From Nitrospinota bacterium (GTDB taxonomy: Bacteria; Nitrospinota_A; UBA7883; JACRLM01), in contig JADGAO010000208.1 in assembly GCA_015231995.1 (NCBI GenBank), positions 1-5,571 on the forward strand: a stretch of 5,571 nucleotides of DNA, written 5' to 3'. The notes under the pieces are model-generated. The model saw only the letters and a list, made by a program, of their open reading frames with translations, did no database searches and was not told where the DNA came from. The translations under genes and the position numbers were made by a program. Numbering within the stretch: the stretch's first letter is position 1; each line of letters begins with the position of its first letter. This document shows, one piece after another, positions 1 to 5,571 of this stretch.

Positions 1-7
1 AAATGCT

Positions 8-96
8 CGGCGTGGGTGTTCTTCACCCCGCCGTCCTTAAGGAAGAATAAACTCAGATTAAAAGACAAGGAGTTCGAGGTGAAGAACACCTCGAAC
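8..96. repeat. REPIN-like pair of inverted hairpins
   Basis: Two hairpins share the 13-nt core GGTGTTCTTCACC, in opposite orientations at 15-27 and 78-90. In each copy the core is followed, after exactly 6 nt, by TCCTT (34-38, and 67-71 on the minus strand). The outer stems differ but still pair: 8-12 with 29-33 around a bulged T13 on the left, and GTTCGA (72-77) with TCGAAC (91-96) on the right. Each hairpin has about 10 bp and the loop TTCTT (AAGAA on the plus strand for the right one). The 28-nt spacer at 39-66 is AT-rich. This layout resembles REP doublets (REPINs). That it is dispersed in the genome is inferred. Read on the minus strand, the right hairpin is followed by a T-rich tract, so it could also help terminate the kinase transcript. 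Confidence 0.6.
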
Positions 97-145
97 AGCG
101 TTTGTTGTTTCTGTTTTACACCATTTAGCGACAGTCCCATATCCT

Positions 146-180
146 TGTTTTGTAGGGACGACCCACGGGTCCGCCCCTAC
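146..180. repeat. Degenerate GTAGGGGCGACCC palindromic repeat, copy A
   Basis: Arms starting GTAGGGACGACCC at 152 and ending CGCCCCTAC at 180 form an imperfect palindrome. On the minus strand it pairs along about 13 bp with one G-U and one bulged G. The flanking TGTTTTGTAGGG (146-157) is shared exactly with copy B at 4244-4255. The copy begins 31 nt after the kinase stop codon. From memory, palindromes of this GTAGGGGCGACCC type are common between genes in many environmental bacteria. A role as a 3' hairpin that ends or protects the mRNA is possible, but no T-tract follows it on the minus strand. Confidence 0.65.
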
Positions 181-211
181 GGCAAAGGTCGTTTATCGTT
201 GGGAATGGCTG

Positions 212-2113
212 TTAGCGCAGGTCTATCTTAAGGGTTTCGCCAGCCTTTATATTAACCCTGTTGGTGTAGGGAGATTTCCCCTTGAATTGAACGTAGACCA
301 GATGTGTTCCCGGTGAAAGGTCTTTTAGCTCCACGCGCGTCTCTTTGAACTCGCGTCCGTCCACATAAATAACGCTTTCCGAGGGGGCGTGGATATCCAG
401 CCCGCCGATAGCCTGGGCAGGGGTGGGCGCTTGCCCATCGTGCGATGTAGCGGGTTCTGACGCAGGCGGTTCTTTATCGGGCGCCTTTAACAACGCCAGC
501 GAGAAGGATCCCCTTTCGCCGAGGTTGATCTTTTTTGTGTACGCCTGGTAACCGGGCTTGGTAACGCGCAGGTTCAAATCCCCCTGCTTATGTTTCATCC
601 CGTTTACGGGGGTAAGTCCTATGAACTTGTTTTCGATGAAAACCTCGGCTCCTGATGGCTCCGATGAAATGGAAAGAATCCCCTCCGCCGCCGTCGTCGG
701 CGACACAGACGCTGTCTTGGTCAACGGAGCTTTTTCATCCTTCTTGGCTTCCTTCTCTTTTACGGGCTTTTTCTCCGATTCCTGTTTTGCGAGCAGAGCC
801 TGTTTTACTGCGGGATCCTCTTTCTTCTCAGGCTCCGGTTTGGCTGGAGCCGATGGTTTTAGCGCTGGATCCTCTTTTTTCTCCGCTTTAACTTCTTTTT
901 TCGGCTCTGCGGTTAAAGGGGTGGCCGGGGACACAGGCGAGACTGCCGAAGGCGCTGGTTTTCCCGTAGCGACTGGAGCGGGAGCTGGAGCCGGCGCTGG
1001 AGCCGGCGCAGAAACAGGCGCAGAAACAGGCGCAGAACTCTCGGGAGCTTTCTCTGCAACAGTAGCTGGCGGTTCGATCGGCTCCTCTTTTTTGCCGCCG
1101 CTGAATATCAGCGCAAGCGCCAGTATCGCCGCAACACCCACTCCCGCGCCGATATAAACGCCTTTCCCCATTGTTTGCGCAGGGGCGGCGCTTGAGTGGC
1201 TTCGCGGCGTAACCGGTGATGATTTGGCGTCCATCACAAGGGTGGTGTCGCCTAAAATATTAAAGTCCTTTTCCTCGCCGGACATGACTGTGTTGAGTCC
1301 TTTTATGTAGTCTGCCCCGCTCTGGAAACGCGAGTCGGGGTTTTTGGCGAGTCCTTTCCTTATGAACGCATCCAGCATCGGCGGCAGGCTGGCGTTAAGG
1401 CGTCTTGGCGGGACCGGTTCTTCGTGGACGACTTTGTAGATGACCGATGTGATTGATTCCGCCGCGAAAGGTTTTTCATTCGTGATGATTTCATATAGCA
1501 CGACGGTGAGCGAGAAATAATCGCTCCTTGCGTCAACTTTTTTCCCCTGAACCTGTTCGGGGGACATATAGTTCGGGGTGCCGAGGATCGTCCCGCTCAT
1601 CGTAAGCGATGAATCGGAAAGACGCGCCAACCCGAAATCGGTCAGCTTCGGTATCCCTTCGTCGGTGACTATCACATTGGCGGGCTTCACATCTCTGTGG
1701 ACGACCCCTTTTTTGTGGGCGTAATCCAGCCCTTCCGCAATCTGTCTGATGACCGATATTTTCTGATCGAGCGTGATGAAGGTTTTATTCGCGATGTGAT
1801 GGTCGAGTCCTTTACCGCTGACGAATTCCATCGCGATATAGACAAGGGTTCCTTCCGACGCGACTTCTTCGCCAACGTCGTAGATGGTGACTATGTTGGG
1901 ATGGGAAAGCTGGCCGGCCGCCTGAGCCTCTACGTGGAACCTGCTGATGGCCTGCTCCTGGTCGGCGCTTTTGGCGGTTCCCATAACGGGGCGAACCACC
2001 TTGAGGGCCACCATGCGGTTTATCTTGGGGTCTCTGCCTTTGTAGACAACCCCCATCCCGCCGCTACCGATTTCGCCTACGATCTCGAATCGGCCAAGAT
2101 TTTTTATCGCCAT
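212..2113 (-). CDS. Receptor-like Ser/Thr protein kinase with PEGA domains
   Basis: A Hanks-type (PknB/PrkC-like) kinase of 633 residues that phosphorylates Ser/Thr on target proteins. The catalytic domain spans about 8-275 and looks active: glycine loop GSGGMGVVYKG (16-26), Lys38 in VALK, helix-C Glu62, HRDVKPAN (139-146) with Asp141, DFG 159-161, GTPNYMSPEQ (178-187), and Ser/Thr residues at 168-175 suited to autophosphorylation. Thr203 sits where SLG usually has Gly. One membrane helix lies at about 318-338. A Pro/Ala then Lys/Glu-rich linker (341-475) leads to PEGA domain 1 (about 478-543, with SSEPSGAEVFI and GLTPV) and a more diverged second one (about 571-633). The C-terminal half is therefore predicted to lie outside the cytoplasmic membrane. 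The ATG fits the family start, just before LGRFEIVGEIG. It overlaps the ald stop by 10 nt with only a weak SD, which suggests translational coupling. The ligand and substrates are unknown. Confidence 0.95.
   Translation of the reverse strand: MAIKNLGRFEIVGEIGSGGMGVVYKGRDPKINRMVALKVVRPVMGTAKSADQEQAISRFHVEAQAAGQLSHPNIVTIYDVGEEVASEGTLVYIAMEFVSGKGLDHHIANKTFITLDQKISVIRQIAEGLDYAHKKGVVHRDVKPANVIVTDEGIPKLTDFGLARLSDSSLTMSGTILGTPNYMSPEQVQGKKVDARSDYFSLTVVLYEIITNEKPFAAESITSVIYKVVHEEPVPPRRLNASLPPMLDAFIRKGLAKNPDSRFQSGADYIKGLNTVMSGEEKDFNILGDTTLVMDAKSSPVTPRSHSSAAPAQTMGKGVYIGAGVGVAAILALALIFSGGKKEEPIEPPATVAEKAPESSAPVSAPVSAPAPAPAPAPAPVATGKPAPSAVSPVSPATPLTAEPKKEVKAEKKEDPALKPSAPAKPEPEKKEDPAVKQALLAKQESEKKPVKEKEAKKDEKAPLTKTASVSPTTAAEGILSISSEPSGAEVFIENKFIGLTPVNGMKHKQGDLNLRVTKPGYQAYTKKINLGERGSFSLALLKAPDKEPPASEPATSHDGQAPTPAQAIGGLDIHAPSESVIYVDGREFKETRVELKDLSPGTHLVYVQFKGKSPYTNRVNIKAGETLKIDLR
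776..883 (-). repeat. 54-bp (18-residue) tandem repeat in kinase linker
   Basis: Residues 411-428 and 429-446 of the kinase are two adjacent 18-residue units. Each starts EKKEDPA(L/V)K and has AK(P/Q)E near its end. A third start, EKKPVKEKEAKK, follows. At DNA level the GGATCCTCTTT block recurs 54 bp apart. The charged repeat probably sets the length of the stalk between the membrane and the PEGA domains. Confidence 0.8.
974..1038 (-). repeat. Short tandem repeats coding the Ala/Pro linker
   Basis: GCTGGAGCCGGC occurs twice in tandem (984-995 and 996-1007). It is followed by GGCGCAGAAACA in tandem for almost three copies (1005-1038). They encode the (AP)n and SAPV runs just after the membrane helix of the kinase. 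Both units are 12 bp, so gain or loss of a copy would keep the reading frame. Confidence 0.8.
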
Positions 2114-3216
2114 CTATCTGGAAACCTGCAAGGAAGATTCAGGGATTCCGCCACTTTTGGATGGGCGACATAACCATCGGCTACGTTTAAGCCCATCCGC
2201 ATAGAGTAATCGGATAACATTGTTTTTTCAACACCTTTTTCCGCCAAAGCAAGCAGTCCGGGGAAAGTGGCGTTGGTCAGCGCAAATGTGGAGGTGCGCG
2301 GCACGGCGCCCGGCATGTTGGCGACGCAATAATGCGTGATCGAGTCCACCACGTAAGTAGGGTTGGAGTGGCTTGTGGGCCTGCTTGTCTCCACGCATCC
2401 TCCCTGATCCACGGAAACGTCCACTATCACCGCGCCTGGCTTCATCTCGCTTAACATCCCCCGTGTCACCAGCGACGGGGTTAAAGCCCCCGCCACCAAC
2501 GCCGCGCCGATCAAAAGGTCCGCCTCGCGCACCGCGTTAAGTATCGTATGCGGGTTGGAGTGCATGGTCTCGATCCGTCCGCCGAAAACGTCGTCTATAT
2601 ACCGGAGCCGCGCCAGGTTGGTGTCCAGTATGATCGTGCGCGCGCCAAGGCCCGCCGCTATTTTGGCCGCGTTGAACCCGACGACTCCCGCGCCCAGTAT
2701 GGCCACCTTGCCCGGAGAAACTCCCGGTACGCCCCCCAGCAAAACGCCTCGCCCGCCATGTTCTTTCTCAAGATATTTCGCCCCGGCCTGCACGGACATC
2801 CTGCCCGCCACCTCGCTCATCGGGATAAGAAGAGGCAATGCGCCCGTGGCCTGATCCTGCACGGTTTCATAACCGATGGCGCAGGTTCCCGACTCCATCA
2901 GGTTTTTCGCAAGGTCGGGAACGGCGGCCAGATGGAGGAAGGTGTAGAGTATCAGCCCTTCGCGCAGGAACCCGTATTCCGGTCGTATGGGTTCTTTGAC
3001 CTTGACGACTATCTGGGCGGCCCATGCTTCCCCGGCGGTCTCGACGATATGGCCGCCTTCCATTTCGAATTCGGAATCGGATATGCCGGAACCTTCCCCG
3101 GCCCCGCGCTGGATAAGGACGGTGTGGCCCGCAAGCGCAAGACGTCTCACCCCCGCAGGCGTCATCGCCACGCGGTATTCGTCGGCCTTGGTTTCCTTTG
3201 GAACGCCAATTATCAC
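2104..3216 (-). CDS. ald: Alanine dehydrogenase
   Basis: NAD-dependent L-alanine dehydrogenase (reversible L-alanine + NAD+ + water to pyruvate + ammonium + NADH), a cytosolic enzyme that is usually hexameric. At 370 residues it is normal family length. The N-terminus MIIGVPKETK is the family signature. Residues matching known active-site positions are Arg15, Lys74 (in VKVKEP), His95 (in TFLHLA) and Asp270 (in DVSVDQGG). The Rossmann motif GAGVVG is at 175-180 with Asp198 ending the next strand. HYCVANMPGAVPRTST (295-310) is also typical. The start is GTG with no clear SD. No upstream in-frame alternative fits the family better. The gene lies 36 bp after the TerC gene, and its TAA overlaps the kinase start. 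It may feed alanine carbon and nitrogen to metabolism, or recycle NADH when oxygen is limited. The sequence does not say which. Confidence 0.96.
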   Translation of the reverse strand: MIIGVPKETKADEYRVAMTPAGVRRLALAGHTVLIQRGAGEGSGISDSEFEMEGGHIVETAGEAWAAQIVVKVKEPIRPEYGFLREGLILYTFLHLAAVPDLAKNLMESGTCAIGYETVQDQATGALPLLIPMSEVAGRMSVQAGAKYLEKEHGGRGVLLGGVPGVSPGKVAILGAGVVGFNAAKIAAGLGARTIILDTNLARLRYIDDVFGGRIETMHSNPHTILNAVREADLLIGAALVAGALTPSLVTRGMLSEMKPGAVIVDVSVDQGGCVETSRPTSHSNPTYVVDSITHYCVANMPGAVPRTSTFALTNATFPGLLALAEKGVEKTMLSDYSMRMGLNVADGYVAHPKVAESLNLPCRFPDRWR

Positions 3217-3246
3217 GGCAACACTCGGCGGTTCTGAGATTTTGAG

Positions 3247-3275
3247 ATTATATCATTCCCCTGCGCCTTCGTCTT
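3247..3275 (-). promoter_or_regulatory. Possible internal promoter for ald and kinase
   Basis: On the minus strand a perfect TATAAT (3247-3252) lies immediately after the TerC stop. A weak AAGACG (3270-3275) sits 17 nt upstream in the -35 place. A start near 3240 would leave a leader of about 24 nt before the ald GTG. A hexamer can arise by chance in this AT-rich gap, and the -35 match is poor. Confidence 0.35.
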
Positions 3276-4188
3276 TTGCGCGAGGGAAAATTACAGACGC
3301 CGCCACGGAGATGATCAGCGCCGCCGCGATAATTCCCAGGGATATGGCGACAGGGATGTGGAAGAATCCAGACGCAAGCATCTTGATCCCCAGATAGGCC
3401 AGGATGAACGACAATCCGAAATTGAGGTAGTGGAACATACCCATGATTCCCGACAGCGCGAAATAAAGCGACCGCAAGCCAAGGATGGCGAAGATATTCG
3501 ACGTATAGACGATAAACGGGTCTAGCGTGATGGCGAAAATGGCCGGGATGGAATCCATAGCGAAAATCACGTCCGACGTCTCCACCAGAAGAAGCGTCAC
3601 GAAAAGGGGCGTGGCGTGTCTTTTTCCGTCTTTGATCGCGAAAAATTTGCCGTCCTCGAATTCGGATGTTGCAGGCATGAGCCTGCGGAATAGCCGTAAA
3701 ACCGGGTTTTTTTCCAGGTCCACCTGTTCCGTCTCGTCGTGGAAAGCCATTTTCACGCCCGAATAGACCAGGAACGCGCCGAACAGGTAGATGATCCAGT
3801 GGAACATTTTAATGAGCGCTATTCCCGCCACGATGAACGTCATCCGCAGGACTATCGCGCCCATGATTCCCCAGAATAAGACCCTGTGCTGGTATTTGGC
3901 CGGTATCTGGAAATAGGAGAATATGAGCAGTAACACGAACAGGTTGTCCACGCTCAACGATTTCTCGATGAGATAACCGGTAATGAAATCTACAGCGTCC
4001 CCGCTACCGCGAGTGTAGTAAACAAGGACTCCAAAGATCAACGCCAGCGATATCCAGAACGCGCTGTACCAAAGGGCTTCCTTAACGGAAACCTCGTGCG
4101 CCTTGCGGTTGAACACGCCAAGGTCGAGCGCCAGCATGGCGAGGACGAACAGGTTGAAGGCCACCCAAGGCCACAAGGTTTCAAACAT
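3253..4188 (-). CDS. TerC family integral membrane protein
   Basis: A polytopic inner-membrane protein of the TerC/Alx family. Members are linked to tellurite resistance and, in studied cases, to manganese export or metal loading of exported proteins. Numbering from the ATG gives 311 residues and about nine hydrophobic segments (roughly 7-25, 39-58, 78-94, 103-122, 128-145, 192-218, 225-245, 252-272, 280-302). The two conserved acidic motifs are present: EKSLSVDNLFV (75-85) and VETSDVIFAMDSIPA (202-216, with Glu203, Asp206, Asp212). So is the late motif FHYLNFGLSFILAYLGIKM. A soluble loop lies at about 147-190. A TTG directly before the ATG could also start the protein, one residue longer; ATG is preferred. 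The SD is weak, and a 14-codon ORF overlaps the start. No tellurite operon partners are nearby, so a role in metal balance is more likely than tellurite resistance. Confidence 0.93.
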   Translation of the reverse strand: MFETLWPWVAFNLFVLAMLALDLGVFNRKAHEVSVKEALWYSAFWISLALIFGVLVYYTRGSGDAVDFITGYLIEKSLSVDNLFVLLLIFSYFQIPAKYQHRVLFWGIMGAIVLRMTFIVAGIALIKMFHWIIYLFGAFLVYSGVKMAFHDETEQVDLEKNPVLRLFRRLMPATSEFEDGKFFAIKDGKRHATPLFVTLLLVETSDVIFAMDSIPAIFAITLDPFIVYTSNIFAILGLRSLYFALSGIMGMFHYLNFGLSFILAYLGIKMLASGFFHIPVAISLGIIAAALIISVAASVIFPRAKDEGAGE

Positions 4189-4225
4189 CAATCTTGTCCA
4201 AAATGGATTCGAGAAATTCGTTCAT
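4181..4225 (-). CDS. Possible 14-codon leader peptide before TerC gene
   Basis: On the minus strand an ATG at 4225 opens MNEFLESILDKIDV and stops with TGA at 4181-4183, seven bases past the first base of the TerC ATG (4188), in another frame. The TerC start therefore lies within its last codons, an arrangement that allows translational coupling. The nearest GGAG lies 13 nt before its ATG, which is too far for a strong site, and so short an ORF can arise by chance. There is no run of one amino acid pointing to attenuation. Confidence 0.25.
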   Translation of the reverse strand: MNEFLESILDKIDV

Positions 4226-4243
4226 TTTAATTGGTAATCTCCA

Positions 4244-4280
4244 TGTTTTGTAGGGGCGACCCGGTGGGTCGCCCCTACAA
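4244..4280. repeat. Perfect GTAGGGGCGACCC palindrome, copy B
   Basis: TTGTAGGGGCGACCC (4248-4262) and GGGTCGCCCCTACAA (4266-4280) are perfect 15-bp inverted arms around GGT. The outer TGTTTTGTAGGG is shared with copy A at 146. It begins 24 nt after the corA stop, so on the minus strand its RNA would form a very stable hairpin behind corA and ahead of the TerC leader. No T-tract follows it (AACATGG), so it is not a standard intrinsic terminator. It is probably a copy of a dispersed intergenic repeat. Confidence 0.85.
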
Positions 4281-4304
4281 GTTGCGGTGGATGCTACGGC
4301 AAGG

Positions 4305-5372
4305 TTACAACCAGCCCTTTTTCTTGAAGTAATAGAGCATCGAACTGGCGGCGGAGATATTGAACATCCAGAAATAAAGATAACCGTACTGCCAGTCCAA
4401 TTCCGGAAAATGCCTGAAGTTCATCCCGTACACGCCCGCCAGGAAGGTCAGCGGTATGAAAATGGTGGAGATGATTGTCAGGAATTTAATGACCTCGTTA
4501 AGTTTGTTGCTCGAGCTTGAAAGGTAGATGTCCAGTATGCCGGAGACCAGATCGCGGAACGTCTCGATCGTGTCCATGATGTGGATCGTATGGTCGTAAA
4601 CGTCACGCAGGTAAATCCTCGTCGAATCCAAGATAAGGTTGGAGTCTCTTCGCTCCATCCTCACAATGACGTCTCGCAGGGGCCAGATGGTCTTGCGAAG
4701 GGTTATGATCATCTGCTTAAGGTCGTTGATTTCCCTTAACAGGGTCGGCGTCGGGTTGGACATGACGTTATCCTGCAGGGACTCGATTTTCTCATCGAGT
4801 TTTTCCATGAGGACGAAATAGTGGTCCACCACCGTGTCCACAAGGCAGTACGCAAGGTAGTCGGCGCCCATCCGCCGTATGCGGCCTCCATGGGAACGTA
4901 TCCGGTCGCGGATGGGGTTGAGCACGGAGCTCTCCCGCTCGTGGAACGTGATCACGTATGTTGGGCCGAGAACCAGGCTTAACGCCTCCTGTTCGATATC
5001 GTTTTTTTCCTGGTTGTAGCTGAGTATCTTGAGATCGAGGTACAGATAGGTCTCGTAATCGTCCAGCTTTGGGCGCTGGTCCGCGCTCTGGATGTCTTCA
5101 AGGGTGAGCGGGTGAAGGTTGAAGGCCGCCCCCAGTTTCTCGAGCAGTTTTACGTCGTTGATCGTGTCAATGTTTATCCACGTCACCGTCTGGCTGGTTT
5201 TGTAAGGTAACAGCGAATCCACAAGATACGTCTGCTCGGCGTGAAAGCGCTTGTCGTCGTAATCGAGGATGGTTATCTTGGAGGCTTCAGGATGCGCCTC
5301 CTCCACGTGAGGCAACAACGTGCCTGGCGGCAGACCGAGCTTCTTGGCCCTTCTTTTACCGTGTCTGGACAT
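4305..5372 (-). CDS. corA: CorA family magnesium/cobalt transport protein
   Basis: A pentameric inner-membrane channel of the CorA (2-TM-GxN) family that imports Mg2+ and often Co2+ or other divalent cations. At 355 residues it is normal family length. A basic, poorly conserved N-terminus (1-20) is followed by the cytoplasmic domain, with HPLTLEDI (87-94), RPKLDDYETYLYLDLKIL (100-117), the YVITFHE strand (139-145) and the long pore helix (about 200-295). TM1 spans about 296-314 and ends in the signature YGMNF, with GMN at 316-318. The short loop FPELDW precedes TM2 (about 330-349). The basic tail FKKKGWL is typical. The start ATG has a GGAG seven bases upstream. The family also includes Zn2+ exporters such as ZntB, which sequence alone cannot exclude, though length and motifs favour CorA. 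Confidence 0.95.
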   Translation of the reverse strand: MSRHGKRRAKKLGLPPGTLLPHVEEAHPEASKITILDYDDKRFHAEQTYLVDSLLPYKTSQTVTWINIDTINDVKLLEKLGAAFNLHPLTLEDIQSADQRPKLDDYETYLYLDLKILSYNQEKNDIEQEALSLVLGPTYVITFHERESSVLNPIRDRIRSHGGRIRRMGADYLAYCLVDTVVDHYFVLMEKLDEKIESLQDNVMSNPTPTLLREINDLKQMIITLRKTIWPLRDVIVRMERRDSNLILDSTRIYLRDVYDHTIHIMDTIETFRDLVSGILDIYLSSSSNKLNEVIKFLTIISTIFIPLTFLAGVYGMNFRHFPELDWQYGYLYFWMFNISAASSMLYYFKKKGWL

Positions 5373-5379
5373 CCTTTCA

Positions 5380-5383
5380 CTCC
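5380..5383 (-). promoter_or_regulatory. Shine-Dalgarno sequence of corA
   Basis: GGAG on the minus strand, 7 nt before the corA ATG. It is the clearest ribosome binding site in the window and supports that start. Confidence 0.75.
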
Positions 5384-5410
5384 ACCCGGAACGCGAATTA
5401 AGCGTATATG

Positions 5411-5442
5411 ATATTACATAGCCGGGCCGGGATGGAAATCAA
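5411..5442 (-). promoter_or_regulatory. Weak candidate promoter for corA
   Basis: On the minus strand TTGATT (5437-5442) is followed 16 nt later by TATGTA (5415-5420), which runs into TAATAT (5411-5416). An AT-rich patch sits in a GC-rich leader, a reasonable place for a promoter, but both -10 matches are imperfect. Confidence 0.25.
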
Positions 5443-5466
5443 ATGGCGGAACTGGTGTTTTCCATA

Positions 5467-5571
5467 TTTTGTCATCCTGAGGAAGCTCTTCTTTTGTCAT
5501 CCTGAAGGAGTCCTCGACTGAAGGATCAAAGTAGAACAGAATATTCTATTTGATAGATTCTTCGCTTCACT
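5467..5571. repeat. Partial CATCCTGA-type dispersed repeat
   Basis: TTTTGTCATCCTGA occurs twice as a direct repeat (5467-5480 and 5492-5505). The second copy leads into a nested inverted repeat: GAAG 5520-5523 with CTTC 5560-5563, ATCAAA 5525-5530 with TTTGAT 5549-5554, and the palindrome AGAATATTCT at 5538-5547. From memory, elements running from GTCATCCTGAG to CTCAGAATGAC are common between genes in many environmental bacteria. The right end is expected just beyond the window. No gene lies between the corA leader and the window edge. Confidence 0.65.

Noticed and set aside
1..140. Minus-strand frame open from ATG at 140 to the window edge (46 codons, starting MGLSLNGVKQ)
   Set aside because: It runs across the inverted hairpin pair. 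The VFFT and VKNT motifs it shares with the plus frame come only from the palindrome. Its AAGG lies only two bases from the ATG. Probably non-coding, though sequence left of the window could change this.
16..231. 71-residue plus-strand ORF through the left spacer
   Set aside because: It consists of repeat sequence and ends inside the kinase 3' end. No SD and no recognisable domain.
558..1157. 199-residue plus-strand ORF rich in Gly, Ala, Ser and Phe
   Set aside because: It lies wholly antisense to the kinase linker and domain-1 region. Its low-complexity composition is the mirror of the Ala/Pro/Lys repeats, and it shows no recognisable domain.
1697..2173. 158-residue plus-strand ORF opposite the kinase N-terminal domain
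   Set aside because: Antisense shadow of a highly conserved catalytic domain. No motif of its own.
2548..3237. 229-residue plus-strand ORF antisense to ald
   Set aside because: The minus strand encodes a fully conserved alanine dehydrogenase. The antisense frame has no family motif and is explained by GC-biased third positions.
4192..4304. Manganese riboswitch (yybP-ykoY) ahead of the TerC gene
   Set aside because: The leader is short and mostly palindromic repeat. I cannot find the conserved loops of that riboswitch class.

Overview
The window is a compact bacterial chromosomal segment. Four full-length protein genes all lie on the minus strand and fill about 93% of it. Reading in the direction of transcription (right to left) they are: a CorA-type divalent-cation channel (4305-5372), a TerC-family membrane protein (3253-4188), an alanine dehydrogenase (2104-3216), and a receptor-like Ser/Thr protein kinase with two C-terminal PEGA domains (212-2113). 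The mid-range GC content, the PEGA kinase and the repeat-rich spacers suggest a Gram-negative environmental bacterium, for example a deltaproteobacterial, Nitrospinota or Nitrospirota-like lineage. Nothing here fixes the taxon.

The spacing suggests two transcription units. corA has its own leader, with a good Shine-Dalgarno sequence, and is followed by a perfect 15-bp palindrome. The TerC gene, ald and the kinase gene then run close together: 36 bp between the first two and a 10-nt stop/start overlap between the last two. A TATAAT hexamer just after the TerC stop could let ald and the kinase gene be transcribed separately. CorA and TerC both concern metal ions. Ald interconverts alanine with pyruvate and ammonia. 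The kinase is predicted to have a cytoplasmic catalytic domain and an extracytoplasmic Pro/Ala/Lys-rich stalk carrying the PEGA domains. Whether the kinase regulates its neighbours is not shown by the sequence.

The three non-coding spacers (1-211, 4192-4304, 5373-5571) are rich in repeats. The left one holds two inverted hairpins with the same core and covarying outer stems (a REPIN-like dimer), plus a degenerate GTAGGGGCGACCC palindrome. The middle one holds a perfect copy of that palindrome and a possible 14-codon leader ORF that overlaps the TerC start. The right one holds part of a CATCCTGA-type dispersed repeat that runs off the window. No gap exceeds 300 bases. I see no tRNA, rRNA, CRISPR array, transposase or prophage gene, and no convincing new defence or biosynthetic system. 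The repeats and the uORF are the parts most worth a second look.
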